Shown: piece by piece, positions 1-8,573 of the stretch
Layout of the letters: each line of letters begins with the position of its first letter
Numbering within the stretch: position 1 is the first letter of the stretch
Assembly: GCF_024807945.1 (NCBI RefSeq)
Contig: NZ_JANUFD010000002.1
Location: 1 to 64,000 of the forward strand
From: Pseudomonas sp. JUb42
GTDB taxonomy: Bacteria; Pseudomonadota; Gammaproteobacteria; Pseudomonadales; Pseudomonadaceae
DNA: 64,000 nt
Reading direction: 5' to 3'
Program-made: the position numbers and the translations under genes
Notes under the pieces: model-generated
What the model was told of the DNA's origin: nothing
Databases searched by the model: none
Seen by the model: the letters and a program-made list of their open reading frames with translations, nothing else

Positions 1-1313
1 AGGATGTCGTTTTTGCTCAGACCGAAGCGCAGGTGCCAGGGCGTGCCGTGTTGCGCGCGGTAGTCCAGGCGCGCGACTTCGTGGGCCAGGTTATGTAGGG
101 CCAGGATTTGCTCGTGTGGGGTTTGCGCCTGTTGCAGGGCGGTCAGAGTGTTTTGCTCTTGGAGGATAAGCGCACGGTTGCCGTTGAAGGACAGGAGCAG
201 GCCGATGGTGCCGACCAGAGCCAGAACAAGAAACAGCACGTAGCCAATCCGTAGCGGATGCGCGCCCAGCCAGCGAATACGCGCGCGCTTGTCAGCCAGC
301 ACCCCCTCCCACGCCGGGTCCAGCGGCCAATGCGGATCAGGCTTGTTGATATCCCATGCGCGCTGCAACGCCAGGCTGAACCACAGCCCACGCACCGGCA
401 GGCTGCGGGCGAATTCGCCGAGCAAGGGCGTCAGGGCTTTGCGCCAACGAGCGATGCCCTCGACATGCAGGTCGCGGGACAAACGCGTCAGAAAATCATG
501 GGTGATCTTGACCTTCATCTGCTTCCAGCCAAGCTGGCGCAGCGGCTCCACCAGTTGGGCGAGGCTGTCCTCCAACTCCTGAGCCGTGAAGCGCCCACGC
601 AGGCCAACGCCTACGGCCTGGGCCTCACGTCCGGTCTGCGGCGACAGACTGGCACAGACCTGCCACAGGTACAGCGGCAGTTGCCAGCGCAACGAATGGG
701 CCAGCCCCTGCAGATGACGCATGCCGGTACTCATGGCCGCAACGTCGGCGCTCTGGGCCGGGTTCAGCGCCCAGACCACGCCGTCCAGCGCTCGCCCACG
801 ACTCAGGCCCTGCCAGCGCTCAAAAGACTTGTCCAACTCCGCCTGGGGGCTGCCTCCCCAGAGCAGCAGCGTACCGCGCCCTTCCAGCCAGAGTTGGTCG
901 GTCAGGCCAGGGGCGATGGCGTCGACTTGTTCGGGTTCGCCGATAAGCAACAGCACCCGCACTTTGCGGCGCCAGAAGGGGCCGTAGTGCAGGCGCAGGT
1001 AATCGCGCACCAGGGCGAGCTCAAAGGTTGGCGGACAAGGAAGCACTAAAGGTGCGTCCGCTTGCGGGTAAACGCCCGTCGCCTGCCCTTGCTTACGATG
1101 GCTATAGCATTGCAGAACCTCAAACAGACGAGGCCCCCAGTACATCAACAACGTAATGATGGCGATCAGTAAAAACGCGAAGGATTTGTGCAGGCTCTCG
1201 ATCAGCCCGACCGTTTCGCCATATCCCCAGATCAGCCCGGCCAACGCCGCGATGAGCGCGCCGCTCAACACCGCCGCGCCCACAAGGCGCCACGGATTAC
1301 TCAAGATGTTCAT
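1..1313 (-). CDS. tssM: TssM/IcmF-like T6SS membrane protein, N-terminal part (runs off the left edge)
   Basis: The first 437 codons are open from ATG at 1313 and continue past the window edge. Two hydrophobic segments near residues 13-60 (in the first, GALIAALAGLIWG) and another near residues 345-370 fit the inner-membrane anchor of IcmF/TssM proteins, which join TssL and TssJ in the membrane complex. In place of the usual GxxGxGKT P-loop there is LLLIGEPEQVDAI at about residues 121-133, so nucleotide binding is doubtful. The start overlaps the stop of the preceding gene by four bases (ATGA), so the two are translationally coupled. The family call rests on topology and locus because the diagnostic C-terminal domains lie outside. 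Confidence 0.75.
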   Translation of the reverse strand, partial: MNILSNPWRLVGAAVLSGALIAALAGLIWGYGETVGLIESLHKSFAFLLIAIITLLMYWGPRLFEVLQCYSHRKQGQATGVYPQADAPLVLPCPPTFELALVRDYLRLHYGPFWRRKVRVLLLIGEPEQVDAIAPGLTDQLWLEGRGTLLLWGGSPQAELDKSFERWQGLSRGRALDGVVWALNPAQSADVAAMSTGMRHLQGLAHSLRWQLPLYLWQVCASLSPQTGREAQAVGVGLRGRFTAQELEDSLAQLVEPLRQLGWKQMKVKITHDFLTRLSRDLHVEGIARWRKALTPLLGEFARSLPVRGLWFSLALQRAWDINKPDPHWPLDPAWEGVLADKRARIRWLGAHPLRIGYVLFLVLALVGTIGLLLSFNGNRALILQEQNTLTALQQAQTPHEQILALHNLAHEVARLDYRAQHGTPWHLRFGLSKNDI

Positions 1314-2473
1314 GCCCTATCTCCTGGAATAACGGTACTGATCCAGTACCGCGATTGCTCCCTGCTCAACATCAACAAAGGCCCCTGCTGATGCCGGGCC
1401 ATTTCCACCGCCAGTGCCGCCAATAGCCAACTGCTGAACGGCCCCGCCAAACCGCAGAATTGCTCCAGCACCCAAACCTGTTGCGCCGACAACCCGGCCC
1501 CCTGAGCAGCACCGGCAGTCAGAACGTCGCCAGTCAGCGCCTGGAGATCAAGGTGATCCGCCAGCAGGCCCGTTGCCTGACACGCCTGGGCCTGGGTTTG
1601 CAGAAACAGCGGCAGTTCGCTGTCGTGCTTGTCGGCAACCAGCGACATGGGTCGCAGCAAGCTTGCGCAAACCGGTAGCGAAGCGACGCTGGTCATGCCG
1701 TCCGGACACAACAGCAGCGCCGCCAAGCCATCGGAATAGACACTCCCACCCTGTACTTGCAGGATGATGACCAGCTCAAAGGCAGTGCTGGCCGACTTCA
1801 ACTTGTCGTCGAGCCATGAATAGGGCAACTCGGCAACGAGGGTGACGGTTTCAGGGCAAGGCAGCCGAGTCACGTTGGCCCAGCACCGCTGCCAGTCCAT
1901 GCGCAAAGCCTCGTATTGATCGGGCTGGGTATCGCTCAACAGAGTCACCCGCAATGTCGGTGACTCAGGCAGGGCCTGAAGTGCCGAGGCCAATGCCGGG
2001 AGCAATAACTGCAATCCGGCCTGAGCGCGCTCTTCTGATGTGTGCGGCAACAAGGTCATGCGCCGGGCCACCCCACGTCGCGGCGGCAAGCTGCTACGAG
2101 CCTGCATCAGCACACTGGCCGAGACCTGATCCGGTAACACCACGCAACTGCCCAACACCGCCATCGAGCGCTGCGCCCAGTCCTGCCAGGCTTGCCGGGC
2201 GACCTGCGCCTCGCCATCCAGAAACCGCTGCCGATTCAGCGCCCCGCCATAGACAAAGGCGCGAAGGCCGAAGGCCAATGCCAAAGCCAGTAACGGCGAG
2301 CCCGACAGTGCCCAGACATTCACCGTCTGCAAGAGCGGTACCCGCTCCGAGGCATACAACAGAAACAGCAACACCCCGATCAACACCGCCAGAACGGCGG
2401 CCACCAGCCAACGCCCCAGCACAGGCGGCATCGGCGCTGGCAGCACCGCAGGCGGCTGACGATCCCAACCCAT
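1310..2473 (-). CDS. T6SS-associated membrane protein of unknown function
   Basis: This is a 387-residue protein with two N-terminal transmembrane segments (about residues 20-42 and 55-72) followed by a roughly 300-residue soluble domain. I recognise no catalytic motif. It sits between a PAAR gene (3 bases upstream) and the tssM-like gene (4-base overlap downstream), so it is very probably made together with TssM. The arrangement of two helices plus a soluble domain suggests an accessory subunit of the T6SS membrane complex, but that is inferred from context only. Confidence 0.7.
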   Translation of the reverse strand: MGWDRQPPAVLPAPMPPVLGRWLVAAVLAVLIGVLLFLLYASERVPLLQTVNVWALSGSPLLALALAFGLRAFVYGGALNRQRFLDGEAQVARQAWQDWAQRSMAVLGSCVVLPDQVSASVLMQARSSLPPRRGVARRMTLLPHTSEERAQAGLQLLLPALASALQALPESPTLRVTLLSDTQPDQYEALRMDWQRCWANVTRLPCPETVTLVAELPYSWLDDKLKSASTAFELVIILQVQGGSVYSDGLAALLLCPDGMTSVASLPVCASLLRPMSLVADKHDSELPLFLQTQAQACQATGLLADHLDLQALTGDVLTAGAAQGAGLSAQQVWVLEQFCGLAGPFSSWLLAALAVEMARHQQGPLLMLSREQSRYWISTVIPGDRA

Positions 2474-2476
2474 GAC

Positions 2477-2737
2477 TTAGCCCAACCCGAAATCAGGCGC
2501 ACTGGAAATCAGCTCGGCACCGCATTCACTGCGACAGCCGTTGACCACCATTTCCAAGCCTTTCTCAGTCCAGCCCACACCGCCTTCTTTAATGGAGTTT
2601 TCGCCGTGAATCGGGCAACTGACCTTATCGCCGACCAGGGCTACGGCTTTGCCGTTAACTAAGGTGGTGGATGAGGCGCAGATCACTTCTCCGCCGTGGG
2701 TGGTTTTATCGCCTAATAGAACGTAGCCTTGGGTCAT
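2477..2737 (-). CDS. PAAR-domain T6SS spike-tip protein
   Basis: The 86-residue protein is almost only a PAAR domain. It opens with GYVLLGDKTTHGGEV and carries the conserved CPIHGEN and CGAELISSAP stretches. PAAR proteins form the sharpened, metal-stabilised tip of the VgrG spike and can carry effectors. I chose ATG 2737 over one 30 bases upstream because the paralogue at 9808 starts at the equivalent residue (MSQGYVLL). Bases 2494-2737 are about 89% identical to 9565-9808. This copy ends eight residues after the repeat, at SAPDFGLG. Confidence 0.92.
   Translation of the reverse strand: MTQGYVLLGDKTTHGGEVICASSTTLVNGKAVALVGDKVSCPIHGENSIKEGGVGWTEKGLEMVVNGCRSECGAELISSAPDFGLG
2494..2737 (-). repeat. 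PAAR direct repeat, copy 1
   Basis: These 244 bases align without gaps to 9565-9808 in the same orientation, with about 27 differences by hand count. The match ends abruptly at the SAP codons. In this copy a stop codon follows shortly; in the other copy the frame continues into a ketosynthase. Confidence 0.9.
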
Positions 2738-3091
2738 GAATATCTGCTCCAGTAATTGAACAGCCATTAAAGGCTGCGCTTATAAACATCGAACATGAAT
2801 GTATCGAGCGCTCATTTATTTGTTGACGACGATAAATACCCCTTATTTCCAGCAAGGAAAATTCCTCTTGCCATATAATCTGTGGCAACTCACTTGAAAT
2901 GGACTCGTCTTTCCAGACCATAAGAAAAGCACCACCGAATGCAGATCGACATTCAGACAAGCGACAATGAATTATCTCAAAACGTTAATCCATCCCTCTG
3001 ACTAATTTTAGGAAAAACCCCATCAAACTTAGGAAATGTCCTACAAACACTCTGTATGAGCGCTGTAATCATCCCATCAAACAAGAAGTGC
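2738..3091. promoter_or_regulatory. Intergenic region before the PAAR-tssM part, with a TAGGA-N4-TCCTA palindrome
   Basis: This 354-base AT-richer gap follows the acyltransferase-like gene. At 3029-3046 it holds TTAGGAAATGTCCTACAA, whose core TAGGA-AATG-TCCTA is a perfect inverted repeat with the same geometry as the one before the evgA-like gene (42891-42904). The remainder has no gene I can support. An open frame at 2706-2960 overlaps the PAAR start and looks spurious. Confidence 0.5.
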
Positions 3092-4234
3092 TCACAGCTT
3101 TAGCCTCCTCATTAATGGCACCCCAATGCCGTGCAATAGATAGCTGAGCAGCCTCCATACCCAGCGCCGCCCCGGGGATAAGTGAGCGACGTGAATCAGG
3201 CTGTATTCAATCTGTGGCTGCCCACCCCGCAGGCGTTTGAACGTTGCAGCACCGGAACTGAAATTAAGTATCAGACGGTGCTCGGCTGCTTCTTGCAGGC
3301 ACAGGCGAGTCAATTGCCGATAGAGCCCAGTCCGTTGAGGCAGCGCAGTATCGTAGCCAACCACCGGGACGCTAATGATCGAAGAAGTCTTGAACCAGCC
3401 TACTGCACCATCGATCCGTCCCTCAGAACTACGTAAGGCCCGCATTTCCAGCCAACCTTCGCGTTGCCCACACCGCATCCATTCGGCGCTGTAGTGGGGA
3501 TTCAGCCTGCAATATTTATTGAGATAGAGCAGGTTGTAGAGATACTCGATCCGCTCAAAATCCGCATCATTCAACGTAGCACCGGACACTATCTCGTAGC
3601 GACTATGTCGCAATAACGTAGCGTCCATTCGCGTGTTGTGGCGTTTGAGAAACGCTGCCTGTACCCCTGCACGTGCGTCGAACATGTAGACCTGGCGGCT
3701 GGGGATACTTAGATAACCGAGTGCTTCCAGACATTGGCGCAACTCTCGATTACTGAAATCGTTAATTGAGCGGAAGCCAAAGCCGTGATCGGGGAACGCT
3801 TGACGTAGCAGAGCGGTAATCCCAGGCATTTCCGCTACATTCATATCGCTCGGATAAAGATTGGTGGAGAGTAACCAGTTGTTGATCAACACAACTTTGT
3901 CGACCCTGGCGGCGCGTAAACACGAGTCTAAGCCCCGGATCAATATCTGCAGGGGCCAAGTCAGCCATGGCCGCCCAAGACGCTTGACTTCTTCACGGGC
4001 ATAACTGCTATAAGTCGTTTTGGGCGAAACCACATAGCAATTGTCCTCCGGTTCGCAGCCTTCGGTAATGCTCAGCGGATAGTGATGCGTCCCCATATCA
4101 AGGACTGCCATACGAGCGCTGACATTCCCGATCAGAGCGCCACCGAGGCAGGCCCGCACGTAGCGCCGGGCCAGGCTGTCATCGGATCTTGCTGGTTCGC
4201 CAAGCAATTGATCTTCGAACTGTAACTTCATCAC
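3092..4234 (-). CDS. Putative GNAT/FemAB-like acyl- or aminoacyl-transferase
   Basis: The 380-residue protein shows the general make-up of FemAB/GNAT-type transferases, with a VVGYDTALP...GLYRQLTRLCLQEAAEH segment resembling the acceptor and cofactor-binding part of the fold (about residues 295-330). I see no strict signature, so the assignment is tentative. A basic, hydrophobic C-terminus (RRWVWRLLSYLLHGIGVPLM) may associate with the membrane. It is the last gene of the ketosynthase operon and its ATG overlaps the stop of the ATP-grasp gene by four bases. In that setting it may acylate or aminoacylate the pathway product. Confidence 0.5.
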   Translation of the reverse strand: MMKLQFEDQLLGEPARSDDSLARRYVRACLGGALIGNVSARMAVLDMGTHHYPLSITEGCEPEDNCYVVSPKTTYSSYAREEVKRLGRPWLTWPLQILIRGLDSCLRAARVDKVVLINNWLLSTNLYPSDMNVAEMPGITALLRQAFPDHGFGFRSINDFSNRELRQCLEALGYLSIPSRQVYMFDARAGVQAAFLKRHNTRMDATLLRHSRYEIVSGATLNDADFERIEYLYNLLYLNKYCRLNPHYSAEWMRCGQREGWLEMRALRSSEGRIDGAVGWFKTSSIISVPVVGYDTALPQRTGLYRQLTRLCLQEAAEHRLILNFSSGAATFKRLRGGQPQIEYSLIHVAHLSPGRRWVWRLLSYLLHGIGVPLMRRLKL

Positions 4235-5382
4235 CCTTGCTCACCCAAGTCTTGGCCGTTCCACTCAATGTCTGCGGTGGACGCAGCCAGAAAACCGCAG
4301 CGCCGATAAATAGCCCTGATGCCAATTTCTCCCAGGGTCAACACTTGTGCCGCCAGCGGCCAGAAGTCACCTCTCTTGGCAATGACATCATAGGCGCGGA
4401 GATAATCCCGCCAGAACCCAGCGTTTAACGCGTGTTGCGGCGCTGCCAGCAAAATCATCGCCAGAGCGGCCATGCGAGGTTCCGCTGTAGGCTCGAGTAC
4501 AGGCATATGGCTATCACTCAGACTGTTAACCAACTTCTCGCACTGGTTGTCGAAAAGGTGCACGCCGCTGGTAGCTCGGGGATTGCACTCCAGTACATGA
4601 ATGCGGCCAGCGTGATCCTGGATAAAGTCGAACCCTACCTGGCCGGTGTAACAGGTCTCACGCCCAAACTGTTCGAGAAATTGGCGTACATGTTTTGGCG
4701 CTTCCGGCTGAAAGTAAATTCCCGCACCACGACCTGCTCGGTAACGTGGGCGATAACAGCCATGGGCCCGCAACTGACCGTTGATCAATATGCTAAAGCT
4801 GCACAACTCCCGCCCTTGGACAAAGCGCTGTGCTACCCAAGGTTGTGCATGAGAAGGTTCTATCTCGACCAACTGCTGGATGGACGGACGGATTAATGTT
4901 TGTGAAGCAAAGCGTGAGTAGGCTGGCTTGAACACCCACCGCGCGGCATCGTCACCGAAACGCAGCAACGCTTGGCGGTCCACCAGCAAATGGGTTTCAG
5001 GAACAGTCAGCACCCAATTACGCGTTATGGCTGCAAAACGGCCCTTGTGATGCAAGCGGTGAACCAGCTCAAAGTCGCTAGTCAATACCCTGCAAAACGG
5101 TATCAGCGCTTCGCGACCATGGGTCAGGTAAAACACTTCTTCACAGGTAGGAAGCACTAGATCAATAGATCGCGCCTGGATCGCAGTTACCAGCGCCTCG
5201 ATCCAGGCCTGCGGATCACGTCGAGGGGGCGGCAAGCGGACAAAATGTTGTGCTGCGCGACTGAAACGGCTGAGTGGTAGATTTAGCGAGTCACCGACAC
5301 TGACAGTCCAGCCGGCCTGCGCAAAAGCCAGCGCCCACGCCAGGCACGCAGGAGCCCGCGCGCCAAGAATCAATACGTGCAT
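4231..5382 (-). CDS. ATP-grasp carboxylate-amine ligase-like protein
   Basis: This 383-residue protein begins with a Rossmann-like MHVLILGARAPACLAWALA, followed by a central ATP-grasp fold. FKPAYSRF supplies a likely ATP-binding lysine, AQRFVQGREL the next strand, and GQVGFDF followed by LECNPRATSGVH the metal-binding Glu/Asn pair. ATP-grasp ligases join a carboxylate to an amine through an acyl phosphate. I chose the internal ATG at 5382 because it starts the nucleotide-fold strand; an upstream start would add 23 unlikely residues. It overlaps the adenylate-forming gene by 13 bases and the next gene by four. Substrates are unknown. Confidence 0.8.
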   Translation of the reverse strand: MHVLILGARAPACLAWALAFAQAGWTVSVGDSLNLPLSRFSRAAQHFVRLPPPRRDPQAWIEALVTAIQARSIDLVLPTCEEVFYLTHGREALIPFCRVLTSDFELVHRLHHKGRFAAITRNWVLTVPETHLLVDRQALLRFGDDAARWVFKPAYSRFASQTLIRPSIQQLVEIEPSHAQPWVAQRFVQGRELCSFSILINGQLRAHGCYRPRYRAGRGAGIYFQPEAPKHVRQFLEQFGRETCYTGQVGFDFIQDHAGRIHVLECNPRATSGVHLFDNQCEKLVNSLSDSHMPVLEPTAEPRMAALAMILLAAPQHALNAGFWRDYLRAYDVIAKRGDFWPLAAQVLTLGEIGIRAIYRRCGFLAASTADIEWNGQDLGEQG

Positions 5383-6725
5383 GGCAAACCCTCGGGCAAC
5401 TCCAGCAACTGGAGCCGCCGACGTTTCGCATGCAGGGGGCGAGCATGCCAATGACCGAAGTTCAACACCGGAGGTTGCAGGCTACGCAAAGCGCATAGCG
5501 CGTGAATGCTGTCACGCAAAGCCAGGCACAGGCTGTGATGATCAGCAGCAGCTTGCAGATTGATCTGCCAGCACAAGCCCTGTTGGTGAATTTCATATTC
5601 TCGCAGCGTGGCGCCATGCATCAGCAGGGTCCTGCGTAGCACATCGGGATAGAGCGCCAGTAATTGGCGCCCGGCCAAGTCTGGCAACCAGAGGATGTCA
5701 TCCGCGCGGCCTTCGATAGCCGCTATCGCTCGCTCAGCCCGACCACAGGTGCACGAGGTATCAGCCACACGCAGGACGTCGTTGAGGCGGTAACGCACGA
5801 TCAACTGTGTGTGCCTTGAGAAATCGGTGATGATTGGTTGAAAACGGGTGCGCTCATGGTCCAGCCAGTCTGGCTCGATATGCAGATGGCTTTCATTCAA
5901 GTGCAAAGTGCCTTTTTCGCAGGTGTAACCAAGAAAACCCTCGCTGGCTTGGTAGATCTGCCTAGGCTGGACATTGAACGCGGCATGGACGGCTTCAATG
6001 TCTGTTGTTTCCAAGACTTCGGCCACCGATAGCACATGACTGGGGCGAATAGATAAGCGTTCGGCCTGTGCCAACCCGGCCAGCCCTCTCAGCACGGTGG
6101 CAGGGGCTACCAACACATCGGGACTTTGTGCATTCAGATGTGCAAGCGACGCATCCAGACCCAGGGTCAGGTCATGAAAGGCAAAGTCGACCCGCCGACT
6201 GGCCAGCGTGGTATAGAGACGGCTATTGGCCCGCAGGAAGAATGCTATCCGAATCGGCGCCTGCCATGGAAAGAACAAGCGGGGCAACAGATGCCCGGGC
6301 AGCGTGCGCGCCAGCAGTATCCCCGCCCAACGTCGACGCTCCTGCGAGCTGACCAAAAACACCCCCTGATTACCCGAGGTCCCACTCGATAACCCAACGG
6401 TGATATCGCCCAGCATTGGCGTGAAATCGCGAGAGGTCTCTGCGTGATGGGCTATTGGCAACACCTGCTCCAAGGTCAAGCCCCGGGTGTTGAAACCGCA
6501 GAAATCCTCCATCAACAGGTTTTTGTCCATTAACGGCAGCTCGCTCAGTCTAGTGACAGACAGGTTTTTAAAACGCTGGGCCCGAGGCAATACGCGCTGC
6601 AGAAAATACTTCAACTGGCGTGCCTGCCAGGCTTCCAACTGATCGCGGCGAGTAAATCGCAGCCTGTATCGGCTGTTGATAAAACTCAATGCACTCTGCG
6701 CCACCCCTAATCGGTCATTGCTCAT
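5370..6725 (-). CDS. Adenylate-forming enzyme (PaaK / F390-synthetase-related clade)
   Basis: The 451-residue protein has the ANL-type phosphate loop SSGTSGNQG (residues 113-121), an A5-like YQASEGFLG (258-266), RYRLNDVLRV (311-320) and a CTCG cluster (325-328) followed by a GRADD motif, as in phenylacetate-CoA ligase relatives. Such enzymes activate a carboxylic acid as acyl-AMP and often pass it to a thiol or amine. A short C-terminal domain with basic RRRLQ suggests the mobile lid. It overlaps the upstream hydrolase gene by 11 bases. Next to a ketosynthase and an SDR it could play an OleC-like role (activation or ring closure of a beta-hydroxy acid). That is inference. Confidence 0.85.
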   Translation of the reverse strand: MSNDRLGVAQSALSFINSRYRLRFTRRDQLEAWQARQLKYFLQRVLPRAQRFKNLSVTRLSELPLMDKNLLMEDFCGFNTRGLTLEQVLPIAHHAETSRDFTPMLGDITVGLSSGTSGNQGVFLVSSQERRRWAGILLARTLPGHLLPRLFFPWQAPIRIAFFLRANSRLYTTLASRRVDFAFHDLTLGLDASLAHLNAQSPDVLVAPATVLRGLAGLAQAERLSIRPSHVLSVAEVLETTDIEAVHAAFNVQPRQIYQASEGFLGYTCEKGTLHLNESHLHIEPDWLDHERTRFQPIITDFSRHTQLIVRYRLNDVLRVADTSCTCGRAERAIAAIEGRADDILWLPDLAGRQLLALYPDVLRRTLLMHGATLREYEIHQQGLCWQINLQAAADHHSLCLALRDSIHALCALRSLQPPVLNFGHWHARPLHAKRRRLQLLELPEGLPCTY

Positions 6726-7569
6726 TGTTGAAAGCCTCCCAAGCGTGGGTGCAGTGGGACGGCAATATTGCTACGGCAGGTTCACGACGGATCAGCACGC
6801 CCAGGTCACTGTAGGTCTGGCGATACTGTTCGACATTGTGACTGGTAAACCATAACGCAGCCGCAGCAGGCAGGCGTCCGGCTCCGCAAGCAGGCACCGA
6901 CCAACATGCGTCCGCCACCAGAAATACCGGCCTGCCTAGAGCGTCCGGGATAAACAGGCCGAGTTGCCCCACACTGTGTCCGGGGAGCGGGACGCCGATC
7001 AGGCTGCCGTCGCCCAGCAAGTCGTACCCCTGAGTAAAGGGCATCATCCACGCAGGTAATGCGTGCACCCGACAGCCGTCGGCCAAGGTCATGCGGTCGC
7101 CGAAATTGTCCGGTAACAAGGCAAGCAGATGACCACTGAGAGCGGCGCGCAAGGAATGAGACCGCAGGCTTTCGATATGTCGTCGCCCAGTACTCATGGC
7201 GATCAATGACGCTTGAGGAAAATCCCTGAGCCCGGCGATATGGTCGCCATGGAAGTGCGAAATAATGACCACGCGAATGTCGTCAGCGCCGATGCCTAAG
7301 GCCTGCAGTTGCACGAGCAGTTGCTCCTGAACAGGCAACTGCACCGGCACCGCGTGGCGATACAGGCGCTCGGGCAACGCCTGGGTTGCCTTAAAGAAAT
7401 GCTCGGCATAGCCAGTGTCGTACAGTATCCAGCCAGCATCAGGATGACGAATCAAACCGCAGAGCGCAGGAAAATCTGTCGATGCCCATCGCCCTCCCCG
7501 ATCAGCCATACACTGCAGCTGTCTACAGCCGCCGACGCGCAGCATAGTGAAACTGACGCTGCGACTCAT
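6715..7569 (-). CDS. Metallo-beta-lactamase-fold hydrolase
   Basis: The 284-residue protein carries the binuclear zinc motif HFHGDH (residues 105-110), an upstream DTGYAEH strand and a later PLPGHSVGQLG with a metal-binding His, as in AHL lactonases and other thioester or lactone hydrolases. ATG 7569 is chosen because it overlaps the SDR stop as ATGA; a start 30 bases upstream would lie inside the SDR gene. It is the third gene of the operon and may hydrolyse an acyl thioester or lactone intermediate, but the substrate cannot be read from sequence. Confidence 0.88.
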   Translation of the reverse strand: MSRSVSFTMLRVGGCRQLQCMADRGGRWASTDFPALCGLIRHPDAGWILYDTGYAEHFFKATQALPERLYRHAVPVQLPVQEQLLVQLQALGIGADDIRVVIISHFHGDHIAGLRDFPQASLIAMSTGRRHIESLRSHSLRAALSGHLLALLPDNFGDRMTLADGCRVHALPAWMMPFTQGYDLLGDGSLIGVPLPGHSVGQLGLFIPDALGRPVFLVADACWSVPACGAGRLPAAAALWFTSHNVEQYRQTYSDLGVLIRREPAVAILPSHCTHAWEAFNNEQ

Positions 7570-8573
7570 CGCTGTGCCCCCTGGCGGGCGAGCCACCACT
7601 GTGCATGTAGGCGAATGCCGTCATCCTGACTAACAACCGGGTGGTAACCCAATTCGTCACGAATGGCATTGAGGTCCAGCGTCTGACTGAATGCCAGTAC
7701 ACCCGCGGTATGACGCGTCAGCAGCGGTTCGCCGCTGTTGCGCAAGCGCGCACCTGTCTCCATGACCCGCGCGATCACATCCACCAATCGCCATGGCAGA
7801 CGCCGCGTGCGAACAGTTAACTGGAACTGCTCGGCAACACTATGTATCAGTGCTTTGAAGGTCAGCGGGGTACCGTTACTGACGTTATAGGTACATAAAG
7901 CGCGAGGCAAAGGCTGGGTCAGGCTTAGCTCTACCGCATGGATAAGATTATCGATGCAGGTCAAGTCCAGTTGCGCTCGTCCTCCGCGCATCAGAGGTAT
8001 CGCTCCCCGTTGAATGACCCGTATCAAACGCGGTATCAATGCTGAATCCCACGGTCCGAATACTGCACGTGGCCGCAGGATGACGGCTTCGTCCAGACCC
8101 GCCTCATGTACAAGCGTTTCGGCCATAGCCTTGGTGCGCACATATTCGTTGACCGGCGCCGGCAGCGATTCGTCTTCGCGGATGCCGAGACGATCACGAA
8201 AGTCAAAGTACAGGCTCGGCGTCGATAGATGCACCAGCCGTTTCACCTGATTGGCATGGCAAGCCTGAAGCACCTCGGCGCAGGAATCCAGATTGGCTCG
8301 GGCGAAGGCTTGCGGTGTACCCCACGGCGCGGACAATGCAGCACAATGGACAATTGCAGCGCAGTCCTGAGTCGCCCTGATCAAGGTCGCGGCGGCGTCG
8401 GAGGAACCGTGTTGCAACGGGATCCAGCAGACTGCGGCGCGACTCTGGCGAATGATCTCGGTTGCGTTTGCGGCATTACGACCACTGAACAACACCTGAT
8501 GACCTGCGTCCGCCAGTCGCCAGACGAGATGTCGACCAATAAATCCGGTCCCGCCTGTAACAAAAATCTTCAT
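7566..8573 (-). CDS. NAD(P)-dependent epimerase / 3beta-HSD-type SDR, OleD-like
   Basis: This 335-residue extended SDR has a TGGTGFIG nucleotide loop (6-13), LSTPS with the catalytic Ser/Thr region (116-120) and Tyr144-x3-Lys148 in EYVRTK. LRPRAVFGPWD follows, as in 3beta-hydroxysteroid dehydrogenase and OleD relatives. OleD reduces the beta-keto acid made by OleA, so a SDR directly after a KAS III enzyme fits ketone reduction of a condensed acyl chain. The start shares one base with the ketosynthase stop (TGATG) and the stop overlaps the hydrolase start, so translation is coupled throughout. Confidence 0.87.
   Translation of the reverse strand: MKIFVTGGTGFIGRHLVWRLADAGHQVLFSGRNAANATEIIRQSRAAVCWIPLQHGSSDAAATLIRATQDCAAIVHCAALSAPWGTPQAFARANLDSCAEVLQACHANQVKRLVHLSTPSLYFDFRDRLGIREDESLPAPVNEYVRTKAMAETLVHEAGLDEAVILRPRAVFGPWDSALIPRLIRVIQRGAIPLMRGGRAQLDLTCIDNLIHAVELSLTQPLPRALCTYNVSNGTPLTFKALIHSVAEQFQLTVRTRRLPWRLVDVIARVMETGARLRNSGEPLLTRHTAGVLAFSQTLDLNAIRDELGYHPVVSQDDGIRLHAQWWLARQGAQR

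Noticed and set aside
2706..2960. 84-codon minus-strand frame before the PAAR gene
   Set aside because: It overlaps the PAAR start in another frame, has no signature, and covers the likely promoter area.
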